21,789 nucleotides of DNA, from the NCBI GenBank assembly GCA_964634795.1, contig CAZWLL010000033.1, positions 1-21,789 of the forward strand, written 5' to 3'. The stretch's first letter is position 1. Each line of letters begins with the position of its first letter. Shown in pieces: positions 8,528 through 16,359 of the stretch. The position numbers and the translations under genes are program-made. A model generated the notes under the pieces. It saw nothing but the letters and a program-made list of their open reading frames with translations. It searched no databases and was not told the DNA's origin. The stretch comes from UMGS1696 sp964634795 (lineage in GTDB: Bacteria; Bacillota; Clostridia; Oscillospirales; CAG-272).

Positions 8528-9688
8528 ATGATCGATTACAAAACGGTTACAGCGCTGATTAAGTCAGCCATAGACGGCATACCCGCCGTAATTCCCGCGG
8601 ATTTTCAGCTTGACGAATACCTCACCTTCGCAAAGGCACAGCAAATCGAAGTGATTTTGATTATCGGATTGCATAAATCCGGATTTCCCGTCTCGCGAGA
8701 TGTCCGCAACATTCTGCTTCAATCGGCGATGATGAGCAATAAACAAATCAATGCGGCAGAGGAGCTGTACGCAATCTTCGAAAAAAACGGTATCGACTAC
8801 ATGCCGCTTAAAGGGTGCCTCTTAAAGCTCATGTACCCGTCCGCGGAAATGCGGTCCATGGGAGACATTGACGTGCTTGTGCGAATGGAGCAGTACGAAC
8901 AAATACGTCCTCTGCTTCTGTCCGCGGGTTATATTGAAGGTGTCGAAAGCGATCACGAATATATTTGGGATAAAAACGGCATACACATCGAGCTGCACAA
9001 AAGGCTGATTCCGTCATACAACAAGGATTACTATGCCTATTACGGCGAAGGATGGCAGCTCGCCAAGCATAATGCCGAGCTTAACCGCTATGAAATGAAC
9101 CCCGAGGATATGTTCATATATATCTTCACGCATTACGCGAAGCATTACCGCGACGCAGGTGTAGGCATTCGTCAGGCACTTGATTTATATGTATGCCGAA
9201 AGACATATCCGAATTTGAACGAGGACTACATTCATGAAAAAATGTGTCTGCTTCAGCTTGACAGGTTTTATGAAAACACCATGCACATGCTTGACGTGTG
9301 GTTCAAGGATGCGACGCACACAGACGCATCCAAACTGATTTCGGATAGACTGTTTGCCAGCGGCGTATTCGGAAGCCACGATGACAGTGTGATTTCGACT
9401 ATGCTGAAGCAGGAAAACTCATGCGGCTCGGTGAAGAAGGCAAAGGCACATAACTGGTTCAGGCGAATCTTTCCGACATTTGACAGCATGTGTAAAAAAT
9501 ACCCGTGTCTCGTAAAACACCCGATACTTCTTCCGTTTATGTGGATTGCCCGCTTTTTTAATATTATTTTCCATGAACGTGACCAATTCGGCAAATGCGT
9601 GCGCGAGGATATCACCGCAAGTGATGAATCCGTTGACGCATACCGTGAAATACTTCACAAATCCGGACTTGATTTTAATTTCAAATAA
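8528..9688 (+). CDS. Nucleotidyltransferase-fold family protein (NTP_transf_5-like)
   Basis: Protein of 386 residues resembling the NTP_transf_5 family (minimal nucleotidyltransferase fold), whose members occur often in polysaccharide loci and have no settled reaction. The core is visible as MPLKGCLLKLMYP (92-104), then MGDIDVLV (111-118) with the paired aspartates expected to hold metal, then HIELHK (153-158). A helical C-terminal part includes THYAKHYRD (201-209) and GIRQALDLYV (213-222), as in relatives. No signal peptide; a short hydrophobic patch near residues 330-345 is not a convincing membrane anchor. It is the last gene before the terminator, 21 nt after capG, with GAGAGGA at 8513-8519. 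Transfer of a nucleotide or phospho-substituent to the polymer or a protein is possible but unproven. Confidence 0.8.
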   Translation: MIDYKTVTALIKSAIDGIPAVIPADFQLDEYLTFAKAQQIEVILIIGLHKSGFPVSRDVRNILLQSAMMSNKQINAAEELYAIFEKNGIDYMPLKGCLLKLMYPSAEMRSMGDIDVLVRMEQYEQIRPLLLSAGYIEGVESDHEYIWDKNGIHIELHKRLIPSYNKDYYAYYGEGWQLAKHNAELNRYEMNPEDMFIYIFTHYAKHYRDAGVGIRQALDLYVCRKTYPNLNEDYIHEKMCLLQLDRFYENTMHMLDVWFKDATHTDASKLISDRLFASGVFGSHDDSVISTMLKQENSCGSVKKAKAHNWFRRIFPTFDSMCKKYPCLVKHPILLPFMWIARFFNIIFHERDQFGKCVREDITASDESVDAYREILHKSGLDFNFK

Positions 9689-9701
9689 CCTCAATTTACC
9701 G

Positions 9702-9739
9702 AAAAAGCAAACCTATCATACATGCGGCTTGCTTTTTTT
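9702..9739 (+). terminator. Rho-independent terminator of the polysaccharide operon
   Basis: AAAAAGCAA (9702-9710) pairs with TTGCTTTTT (9729-9737), with a CC/GG pair just inside after one mismatch, followed by a run of T to 9739. It lies 14 nt after the stop of the nucleotidyltransferase-fold gene, and a new promoter begins shortly after it. Confidence 0.8.
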
Positions 9740-9759
9740 GTTTTTCTCTTATGACATGC

Positions 9760-9788
9760 TTGACTTTTCATGATGTCTCGTTTATAAT
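9760..9788 (+). promoter_or_regulatory. Sigma-A-type promoter for the DUF4838 gene
   Basis: TTGACT (9760-9765), 17-nt spacer, perfect TATAAT (9783-9788). The gene's ribosome site AAAGGA is at 9821-9826 and its ATG at 9836. TGACTT (9761-9766) and AAGTCA (9790-9795) form a 6-bp dyad around the promoter, which may be chance. Confidence 0.85.
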
Positions 9789-9835
9789 CAAGTCAGTATT
9801 CATTACATCAAATCAATCAGAAAGGAAAACAAACC

Positions 9836-11434
9836 ATGAAACTGACTATCGCAAAAATACCGCTTTCGGAGTTTACCGTTGTAAGCCACGGATACTCTGA
9901 TGCCGCCGACGTTTTAGTTAAGTATATTTCGCTGGCAACAGGCGTTGAGCTTCCCGTTGAATGCACAAGCCTCAAAGACCGCCACGAAATCAGACTCGGC
10001 GCTCCCGATGACGTATGCAAGGGTCTGAAGCTTGACGGAATAAAGAACGACGGCTTTGTACTCAAGGAAGCACTCGGAAACTTCATTATTCGCTCGAACA
10101 CCGAAACTGGAGTACTGAACGGCGTTTACGAATTCCTGCATCGCATCATCGGATGGAGATTCCTCTCCCCCGGAATCGAAACGCTTCATTCCCCCGATGA
10201 GGACATCGATATTGCCGAAGGCTACACATACTCACACAATCCCGTGTACGAGTACAGACAGGTCGACTGGGTATCGACGCACAACGAGGACTGGAGAAAG
10301 AAAAACCACATCAACTTCACCGATTTCCACTGGCAGCATTTCGTTCACACTCTCGCGTTCTTCGCTGAAACGAACGACCCCGTAGGCCAGCCGTGCTTAT
10401 CCGATGAGGAAGTATTCAACAAGGTTGTTAAAAACGTCAGAAAGGTACTCGATGAGCATCCCGAATGCAAGATAGTTTCGGTATCTCAGAACGATAACCA
10501 AAACTACTGCAAATGCGAAAAATGCGCCGCTGTAGATGCCGAAGAGGGAAGCCACGCAGGTACTCTCATACGCTTCGTAAACCGTGTAGCGGACGCTCTG
10601 AAGGATGACTACCCGGATGTATCCATTGATACTCTCGCGTACCAGTACACTCGTAAGGCTCCTCTCATCACAAAGCCGCGCGACAACGTTATCATTCGTC
10701 TCTGCTCAATCGAATGCTGCTTCTCACACGGACTGAACGATCCCGACTGCGAAGTAAACGCGGCATTCAAGCATGACATAATCGAATGGGGCAAAATATC
10801 AAAGCGTCTTTACATATGGGACTATGTAACCGACTTCTCATACTACATTCCCCCGTTCCCGAACTGGAGAGTGCTTAAAGACAACCTGCAGTTCTTCGCT
10901 GACAATCACGCTGTCGGAATGTATCCCGAAGGCAACTACAACTCCGTAAGCGGTGAATTCGGCGAGCTCAGAGGATACCTGCTCGCGCGCGCTATGTGGG
11001 ATCCCTACATGAGCGATGAAGAGCTTGACTCGTACAAGAAGGACTTCCTGCGCGGATACTACGGAAACGGCTGGGAAGGCATCGAGAAATTCATTGACTT
11101 CACACTCGAAAAATCACACGGCAGACACTTCAACATCTGGACACATCCGTTTGACCTCATTCCGCGCGAGGATTACGCGGCACACGAAAAGGAAATCGAC
11201 GGCTGGTGGGCATCCGCATACGACAAGGCTGACGACGAGCAGAAGGCACGTGTAGACCGTTCGTGCATGCAGTGGGATGCCGTTAAGCTGTACCTGCATC
11301 CTAATGAAGAGGACGGACGCCGCTTCTACGAAAAGATGAAGAAATATTCGGTAAACTGGAACGAATGGAATCCCCTCTCAAAGATGAAGGCAGATATCGA
11401 CTTTGCGACTACACCGAACGAATGGATTAAATAA
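9836..11434 (+). CDS. DUF4838 domain protein (alpha-glucuronidase-like N-terminal fold), cytoplasmic
   Basis: Protein of 532 residues. The first ~130 residues resemble the N-terminal alpha/beta domain found in GH67-like and GH20-like enzymes (EIRLGAPDD, residues 51-59; TGVLNGVYEFLHRIIGWRFL, 91-110, a 'nested glycosidase N-domain' signature). The rest looks like DUF4838: VSVSQNDNQNYCKCEKC (214-230) with three clustered cysteines, EGSHAGTLIRFVNRVADAL (237-255), TLAYQYTRKAPL (266-277) and RLYIWDYVTDFSYYIPPFPN (324-343). No DUF4838 catalytic mechanism is known to me. There is no signal peptide or membrane segment, so it appears to act in the cytosol on an imported sugar or glycoside. It has its own promoter and terminator, and no transporter or other sugar gene is adjacent. 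Confidence 0.85.
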   Translation: MKLTIAKIPLSEFTVVSHGYSDAADVLVKYISLATGVELPVECTSLKDRHEIRLGAPDDVCKGLKLDGIKNDGFVLKEALGNFIIRSNTETGVLNGVYEFLHRIIGWRFLSPGIETLHSPDEDIDIAEGYTYSHNPVYEYRQVDWVSTHNEDWRKKNHINFTDFHWQHFVHTLAFFAETNDPVGQPCLSDEEVFNKVVKNVRKVLDEHPECKIVSVSQNDNQNYCKCEKCAAVDAEEGSHAGTLIRFVNRVADALKDDYPDVSIDTLAYQYTRKAPLITKPRDNVIIRLCSIECCFSHGLNDPDCEVNAAFKHDIIEWGKISKRLYIWDYVTDFSYYIPPFPNWRVLKDNLQFFADNHAVGMYPEGNYNSVSGEFGELRGYLLARAMWDPYMSDEELDSYKKDFLRGYYGNGWEGIEKFIDFTLEKSHGRHFNIWTHPFDLIPREDYAAHEKEIDGWWASAYDKADDEQKARVDRSCMQWDAVKLYLHPNEEDGRRFYEKMKKYSVNWNEWNPLSKMKADIDFATTPNEWIK

Positions 11435-11439
11435 GTCCG

Positions 11440-11466
11440 AAAAAAGAGGCGCATGCCTCTTTTTTT
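11440..11466 (+). terminator. Rho-independent terminator after the DUF4838 gene
   Basis: Perfect 11-bp stem AAAAAAGAGGC (11440-11450) / GCCTCTTTTTT (11455-11465) with a GCAT loop and a U tract to 11466, five bases after the stop codon. The A-rich left arm could let it work in both directions. Confidence 0.9.
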
Positions 11467-11470
11467 ACGG

Positions 11471-11514
11471 ATACGGCGGCCGTTCTTGCCAAAGACCGCC
11501 GTATGTGATATAAT
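11471..11514 (+). promoter_or_regulatory. Promoter of the aldo/keto reductase gene with a 9-bp dyad around the -35 box
   Basis: TTGCCA (11486-11491), 17-nt spacer, TATAAT (11509-11514). A perfect inverted repeat, ATACGGCGG (11471-11479) and CCGCCGTAT (11496-11504), brackets the -35 hexamer, its right arm lying in the spacer. The centre-to-centre distance of 25 bp and lack of a T tract fit an operator better than a second terminator, but no regulator gene is nearby. Confidence 0.75.
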
Positions 11515-11544
11515 CAAGCCGAAACAATTATAACGGAGGACAAA

Positions 11545-12558
11545 ATGAGCTACGAACAATATGTCCCTTATACACCGTATGAGGGTAGATACGATAAAAT
11601 GCCGTACAGAAGGTGCGGCAGAAGCGGACTTAAGCTGCCTGCGATATCTCTCGGCTTATGGCACAACTTCGGCGACATCACACCGTTCGGTACACAGCAG
11701 AAAATACTGCGCACCGCATTTGACAACGGAATCACGCACTTTGACCTTGCAAACAACTACGGCCCGCCGTATGGTGAGGCTGAACGCAATTTCGGAGAGC
11801 ATGTCAGACGTGACTGGCACACATACCGTGATGAGCTTGTAATCTCAACAAAGGCAGGCTACGATATGTGGAAGGGTCCGTACGGCAACGACGGCAGCAG
11901 AAAATACCTTATCGCAAGCATTGACCAGTCGCTGAAGCGCATGAACCTCGAATATGTTGATATATTCTACCACCACAGACCCGACGATTCTACTCCGATA
12001 GAGGAAACAATGGGTGCGCTGTACGATATAGTGAAAAGCGGAAAGGCGCTTTACGCAGGTATATCGAACTATAACCCCGAGCAGACAAAACGTGCGGTCA
12101 AATGCATGAAGGATATGGGAATGCATCTGCTTATTCATCAGCCTAACTACAATATGTTCAACAGAGGAATCGAGAGGGGACTTACCGATGTTGCGCGCGA
12201 AGAGGGTATCGGCATTATGGCATTCGGCCCTCTCGCAGGCGGACGCCTCACGGGAAGATATCTTAACGGCATCCCCGCGGATTCGAGAGCTGTACACGAC
12301 CCGAGATTCCTGCGTGCGTCCGACATCACGGATGAGCTTATGTGCAAGGTACGCCGACTGAATGCGGTTGCGGAAAGAAGAGGACAGACACTGGCACAGC
12401 TTGCGCTGGTGTGGGTTCTGCGTGACCCCGCCGTAACCTCCGCACTCATAGGCGCGTCAAAGCCGGAACAGGTAACGGAAAACGTAAAGGCTCTCGACAA
12501 CATGAAGCTGTCCGATGAAGAACTGAACGAAATCGACGAAATTTTAAGCAGCAAATAA
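11545..12558 (+). CDS. gpr: Aldo/keto reductase, YghZ/Gpr type (L-glyceraldehyde 3-phosphate reductase-like)
   Basis: Soluble NADPH-dependent (beta/alpha)8 oxidoreductase of 337 residues. It closely resembles E. coli YghZ (Gpr), which reduces L-glyceraldehyde 3-phosphate and other aldehydes: LPAISLGLWHNFG (31-43), ITHFDLANNYGPP (63-75), ISTKAGYDMWKGPYG (100-114), SRKYLIASIDQSLKRM (118-133) and YVDIFYHHR (137-145). The catalytic tetrad is intact: D67, Y72, K103, H144. The C-terminal nucleotide site includes SALIGASKPEQVTENV. The ribosome site GGAGGA at 11535-11540 is strong. The gene has its own promoter and terminator. The physiological substrate here is not shown; some relatives are annotated as voltage-gated potassium channel beta-subunit-like proteins. 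Confidence 0.9.
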   Translation: MSYEQYVPYTPYEGRYDKMPYRRCGRSGLKLPAISLGLWHNFGDITPFGTQQKILRTAFDNGITHFDLANNYGPPYGEAERNFGEHVRRDWHTYRDELVISTKAGYDMWKGPYGNDGSRKYLIASIDQSLKRMNLEYVDIFYHHRPDDSTPIEETMGALYDIVKSGKALYAGISNYNPEQTKRAVKCMKDMGMHLLIHQPNYNMFNRGIERGLTDVAREEGIGIMAFGPLAGGRLTGRYLNGIPADSRAVHDPRFLRASDITDELMCKVRRLNAVAERRGQTLAQLALVWVLRDPAVTSALIGASKPEQVTENVKALDNMKLSDEELNEIDEILSSK

Positions 12559-12584
12559 TAAGCAGCAAAACAAAAAATCATCCT

Positions 12585-12619
12585 CGCCGCGCAGCCGATT
12601 AGTGCTGAGCGGCGTTTTT
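12585..12619 (+). terminator. Rho-independent terminator after the aldo/keto reductase gene
   Basis: CGCCGC-G-CAGC (12585-12595) pairs with GCTG-A-GCGGCG (12604-12614), ten base pairs with one internal G/A mismatch and an 8-nt loop, followed by five T (12615-12619). Confidence 0.88.
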
Positions 12620-12642
12620 GGTGACAAATTCAAGCAAATTAA

Positions 12643-12671
12643 TAGACAAATCCCGCGTGTTATGGTATAAT
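12643..12671 (+). promoter_or_regulatory. Sigma-A-type promoter of the gdpP-rplI-dnaB-dxs operon
   Basis: TAGACA (12643-12648), 17-nt spacer, TATAAT (12666-12671). A second overlapping TATAAT starts at 12671 but has a 22-nt spacer and is less likely to be used. A palindromic TATAGCTATA (12692-12701) lies just downstream, in the expected 5' leader. Confidence 0.8.
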
Positions 12672-12716
12672 ATAATATCTATAATTGTTGCTATAGCTAT
12701 AAAAGGAGCGGCTATT

Positions 12717-12770
12717 ATGATTTCCGCTTCTGTTATAGCTGTTTGTCGGCTGAGGTTATGGTATGATTAA
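12717..12770 (+). CDS. Possible 17-codon leader ORF overlapping the next start
   Basis: AAAGGAG (12702-12708) lies 8 nt before ATG 12717. The frame encodes MISASVIAVCRLRLWYD and stops at 12768-12770, inside the first codons of the next gene (ATG 12763), an 8-nt overlap. The best ribosome site of the leader therefore serves this short ORF, while the downstream gene has only a modest GAGG (12752-12755) that ribosomes translating the leader would cross. This suggests translational coupling or a regulatory leader. The peptide resembles nothing I recognise and may have no function of its own. Confidence 0.5.
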   Translation: MISASVIAVCRLRLWYD

Positions 12771-13806
12771 ACTGTTGTTTTCCGTTATGCGTAGGCGTGA
12801 CGACCTTCCCGAAATGAGGCTGCCGCTTGCACTCGTACTTATGCTCGGTACAGCTCTTTTCTCCTGCGCCGGTGCGCATCTCCTCACCTCATCGGTAGAG
12901 TCAACGGGCAGTCTCGTCTCTATGGCGGGATTTGCGGCATCACTTGTTTTTCTTCCCGCTGCTGTCTGTTCATATGCGATGATAATACTGCTGTGGAGGC
13001 GGTACGCTTCCCTGCTCACCACTCCCGTAACCGCCCTTATGCTCTACCTTACGGGATGCGGCATATTTGCGTCCGCGGTATTTCTTTTAACGGTGCTTGT
13101 GACAGCGTACGCGTTCGCTGTATCTATGATTTCACGCGAAACACGATTCAGACGTGTTGCCGCCGTTTCGTTTTCGTTCGCCGTATGCCTGCTTCTTTCA
13201 CTCATTGCTCTTGTGGGAATGCGTTACGGTTCAGCCGAGGGAGCGCTAGATGCAGTATATTCGTTTGTTAAAGATACGCTGTCGGCGCTGTATCAAGCGG
13301 CAGGCTCCGCTCTCGAGGAGCATGAATGCGCACGCGCCGCGCGTGAGGTGCTGTCCACTCTTCCCGCGTACATAGGAATAATATCTTTAACTCTCGCCGC
13401 AATATCCGACACACTCGCCAAGCTTTTGTTCCGTGCTCTTGATTGTGAGGATATCTTTATTTCACTCTCACACGAGATAACAATGCCGAGAGCGTTCGCC
13501 TTCATCTATATCGCCTCCGCGGTAATGTTTTTCCTCTCATCGGGAAGCGATTTTACGCTTCTCTACATTATGATGAAAAGCCTCACATACATTATGATTC
13601 TCCCGTGTGCTGCTGTCGGTATAGGAGAAATCATGAAAAAGCCCGAGGATGAATACTTTGCGGCAAACCCGAGAAATGCGGCGGCACTTGTCACGGTCTT
13701 CCTCACAGTAATGTTTTTGGGAATACGTATTGTCCTCGTTATAGCCTCCGTATGCGGAGCAGTTAAAGCCATAATGAGTAAAAGCCAAGCTTACCCGGCA
13801 AACTAA
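12763..13806 (+). CDS. YybS/DUF2232-like integral membrane protein
   Basis: Protein of 347 residues with about eight hydrophobic segments. Residues 1-20 are charged (MIKLLFSVMRRRDDLPEMRL), then helices follow at about 20-43, 50-75, 83-105, 105-122, 130-155, 200-220, 245-285 and 305-335. Sequence motifs are weak; the call rests mainly on topology and on position directly before gdpP-rplI-dnaB, where Firmicutes carry yybS (DUF2232). The function of that family is not established in a way I can apply here. The central loop (about 160-195) has a segment rich in Glu, Ala and Arg. The ribosome site is modest, and the overlapping upstream leader ORF may couple its translation. Confidence 0.7.
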   Translation: MIKLLFSVMRRRDDLPEMRLPLALVLMLGTALFSCAGAHLLTSSVESTGSLVSMAGFAASLVFLPAAVCSYAMIILLWRRYASLLTTPVTALMLYLTGCGIFASAVFLLTVLVTAYAFAVSMISRETRFRRVAAVSFSFAVCLLLSLIALVGMRYGSAEGALDAVYSFVKDTLSALYQAAGSALEEHECARAAREVLSTLPAYIGIISLTLAAISDTLAKLLFRALDCEDIFISLSHEITMPRAFAFIYIASAVMFFLSSGSDFTLLYIMMKSLTYIMILPCAAVGIGEIMKKPEDEYFAANPRNAAALVTVFLTVMFLGIRIVLVIASVCGAVKAIMSKSQAYPAN

Positions 13807-13829
13807 ATCTTGTAATTAAGGTATAAAAC

Positions 13830-15848
13830 ATGTCGAAAAATTCCAAACAGAAAAATGACCTGCGCAGTATGTCGCAGGGTATACGACGCGAAACGGCGCT
13901 GTTATTCGTGCTGTCCGCTGTTGTCTGCCTGGCATTGTTCATAGTGATAATCATTACCACGCAAGCGGATATAATTTACGGCGGAATTTTCATTGCGCTC
14001 TTGTATATCGGACTATGCGCTCTGACATACATTCTTCTCGAAAGACAAAAGAAAATCAAATCGGGAAACGAAACACTTGCGCCTGTAATGGGCAGAATCA
14101 TGTTCGACGCCGTCGTGAAAATGAACACCCCCGTGTTCATATGCGATTCATCCGAGAGGGTAATCTGGTACAACAACGCCACTGAGGAGCTGCACTCCGA
14201 GAAGAACAAGCTTTACGGTGAATCCGTATCGGAGCTGTTCGGAGTTACTCTCACCGATATTCGAAACGACAGGAGCGAGAGAGGCGCGCGTCTCACCTGC
14301 GAGGGTCGCTCATTCCTTGTGAAATACAATCACATCAAAACCGACGACAACGATTTCGCGCTTATTATGACAACCGAAACAACTGAGCTTGACGAGCTGC
14401 GCGCGAAAATGGAGAGCGAGGAAACCGTAGTCTGCTATATCATGATAGACAACCTCTCCGAAATGATGCAGTATGACAGCGAACAGTACAGACCCGCCGC
14501 CGCGAAAATAGATGAAATAATACGCGACTGGGCGGACGAATACGGCGGTATCCTCAAGGAATACGAAAGAGACAAATACATATTCATAACAATACGCAGT
14601 GTGCTTGACGAGCTTATCAGATGCAAATTCGATATTCTCGACCGCGTACGCGAGGTCAGAGCAGGCGACACAAACCTTCCCCTTACCATTTCAATGGGTG
14701 TTTCGGGTATAGGCGGCAGCTATGAGGAAAGAGAGCGAAACGCTCACGCCGCGCTTGATATGGCTCTTCAAAGAGGAGGCGACCAGGCGGCGGTAAAGGG
14801 CGACGGCTTCATGGATTTCTTCGGCGGAGTAACAAAGGGCGTACAGAAGCGTACGAACGTCAGAGCGAGAGTTGTGTCAAACGAGCTTATGTCTGCCGTG
14901 AAAAAGGCCACCAATGTGCTTATCATGGGGCATAAAAAAGCCGATTTCGATGCGATAGGCGCATGCATAGGTCTTTACCGCATAGTAAAATACTGCGGTG
15001 TCGACGCGCGTATAGTGCTTGACATGACGGACGCAAATCTCTTCGGATGCAGAAAATTACTCGAATCGGATGAGGATTATCCGGCAGCGTTTGTAAGCTC
15101 CGAGCGTGCGCTCGATTTGCTTGAGACGGAAACGCTTGTTATAGTAGCGGACGTGAACCGACTCGAGAACACGGAGCTGCCCGAGCTTGCGTACAGAACC
15201 GAAATGCTTGCGGTTATAGACCACCACCGTAAGGTATCGGAATTCAAATCCGATCCCGATGTAGAATACATAGAACCGTCGGCGTCATCGACATGTGAAA
15301 TCGTAGCCGAAATGCTCGAGCAGGTTCTGCCCAAGGATGATATGTCTCCGGCTGAGGCGGGCGTAATGCTATCGGGAATTGTGCTTGACACAAAGCAGTT
15401 TACTCAAAACGTCGGAACACGTACATTCTCCGCCGCAATGTACCTCAGAGACCGCGGCGCGTCAACAGCAGACGTTAAGGAGCTGTTCCGTGAAAGCTTT
15501 GACGACTACATGCGTGAGGCTAAATTCCGCCGCAGTGTCGAAATTTACCGCGATTCATGCGCGATTACGGTAGTGGATGATGCCGATGCGGGAAACAGAA
15601 TAATCGCCGCGAAAGCCGCCGACAATCTTCTGAAGGTTGTCGGAATAGACGCATCGTTTGCGGTAGTGAAAATAGGCGATATAATACATATATCGGCTCG
15701 CTCACAGGGACGGCTGAATGTTCAGCTTGTTCTCGAAAACATGGGAGGCGGCGGACATTTCGACTCAGCCGCCGTACAGTGCTCGGGCAAGAGTACCGAT
15801 GAGGTTGTCGCAGAGCTCAAGCAGTCCATAGATAAATATTTACAGTAA
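13830..15848 (+). CDS. gdpP: GdpP-type c-di-AMP phosphodiesterase (DHH-DHHA1, degenerate GGDEF)
   Basis: Membrane-anchored enzyme of 672 residues; characterised GdpP hydrolyses c-di-AMP to pApA and so affects osmotic and cell-wall balance. Domains in order: two membrane helices (about 23-43 and 49-70), a PAS-like region (about 85-190), a degenerate GGDEF domain (about 198-325, ending in ALQRGGDQAAVKG), then the DHH domain with GHKKADFDAIGA (H368, D372, D374), D441, IDHHRK (DHH at 464-466) and LDTKQF (D520), and DHHA1 with GGGGHFDSAA (639-648). All expected metal ligands are present. The segment after D441 reads DVNR, where many relatives have a histidine after D-x. The length matches the family (about 650-670). 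It starts 24 nt after the YybS-like gene and is followed by rplI, the usual order. Confidence 0.93.
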   Translation: MSKNSKQKNDLRSMSQGIRRETALLFVLSAVVCLALFIVIIITTQADIIYGGIFIALLYIGLCALTYILLERQKKIKSGNETLAPVMGRIMFDAVVKMNTPVFICDSSERVIWYNNATEELHSEKNKLYGESVSELFGVTLTDIRNDRSERGARLTCEGRSFLVKYNHIKTDDNDFALIMTTETTELDELRAKMESEETVVCYIMIDNLSEMMQYDSEQYRPAAAKIDEIIRDWADEYGGILKEYERDKYIFITIRSVLDELIRCKFDILDRVREVRAGDTNLPLTISMGVSGIGGSYEERERNAHAALDMALQRGGDQAAVKGDGFMDFFGGVTKGVQKRTNVRARVVSNELMSAVKKATNVLIMGHKKADFDAIGACIGLYRIVKYCGVDARIVLDMTDANLFGCRKLLESDEDYPAAFVSSERALDLLETETLVIVADVNRLENTELPELAYRTEMLAVIDHHRKVSEFKSDPDVEYIEPSASSTCEIVAEMLEQVLPKDDMSPAEAGVMLSGIVLDTKQFTQNVGTRTFSAAMYLRDRGASTADVKELFRESFDDYMREAKFRRSVEIYRDSCAITVVDDADAGNRIIAAKAADNLLKVVGIDASFAVVKIGDIIHISARSQGRLNVQLVLENMGGGGHFDSAAVQCSGKSTDEVVAELKQSIDKYLQ

Positions 15849-15879
15849 ATCAATCTTAAATAATCGGAGGAAATATAAA

Positions 15880-16326
15880 ATGAAAGTAGTACTTTTGCAG
15901 GATGTAAAAGGTCAGGGTAAAAAGGATGATCTTATCAATGTGTCCGACGGATACGCGAGAAACTTTTTGTTTCCGAAAAAGCTCGCTGTTGAAGCGGACG
16001 CAAAGGTTTTAAATGACATAAAAAACAAGGAAGCCGCAAAACAGAGACGCATTGAGCTTGAAAAGCAAGCCGCACGCGACACTGCCGCAAAGCTTGCGGG
16101 ACTCCTCGTAAAAATCAGGATTAAAGAAGGCGCCGACGGAAAATTCTACGGCTCCGTAACCACAAAGGATATATCCGAGGCTCTGTCCGAGCAGTTCGGT
16201 ATCGATGTCGATAAGAGAAAAATCGTTCTCGGCGAAAGCATCAAATCCTATGGCACATACACGGTTGACGTAAAGCTTTACCCCGAAATCTCGGGAAAGC
16301 TCAATGTTCTGGTATACGCAGGCTGA
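15880..16326 (+). CDS. rplI: 50S ribosomal protein L9
   Basis: Protein of 148 residues, the normal L9 length, binding 23S rRNA domain V through its N-terminal domain. The N terminus MKVVLLQDVKGQGKKDDLIN and the signature VSDGYARNFLFPKKLAVEA are diagnostic. The long central helix (about 40-74, rich in Lys, Ala and Glu) and the C-terminal domain (GADGKFYGSVTTKDISEAL) follow in order. A strong CGGAGGA precedes the ATG by about nine bases. The gene lies 31 nt after gdpP. The next gene is unusually far, 532 nt downstream, because of the inserted repeat cassette. Confidence 0.98.
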   Translation: MKVVLLQDVKGQGKKDDLINVSDGYARNFLFPKKLAVEADAKVLNDIKNKEAAKQRRIELEKQAARDTAAKLAGLLVKIRIKEGADGKFYGSVTTKDISEALSEQFGIDVDKRKIVLGESIKSYGTYTVDVKLYPEISGKLNVLVYAG

Positions 16327-16359
16327 GACGATTATACCTCATGTCAAGACTAAAAAACG

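Noticed and set aside
11471..11504. Second rho-independent terminator
   Set aside because: The inverted repeat has a 16-nt loop and no T tract, and it overlaps promoter elements; an operator is more likely.
9783..11518. Shared sequence TATAATCAAG at the DUF4838 and aldo/keto reductase promoters as a common regulatory site
   Set aside because: Most of the match is the -10 hexamer; four extra shared bases are not enough to claim a site, and the third and fourth promoters lack it.
12671..12676. Second TATAAT as the main -10 box
   Set aside because: Spacing to the only good -35 would be 22 nt; the first copy gives 17 nt.
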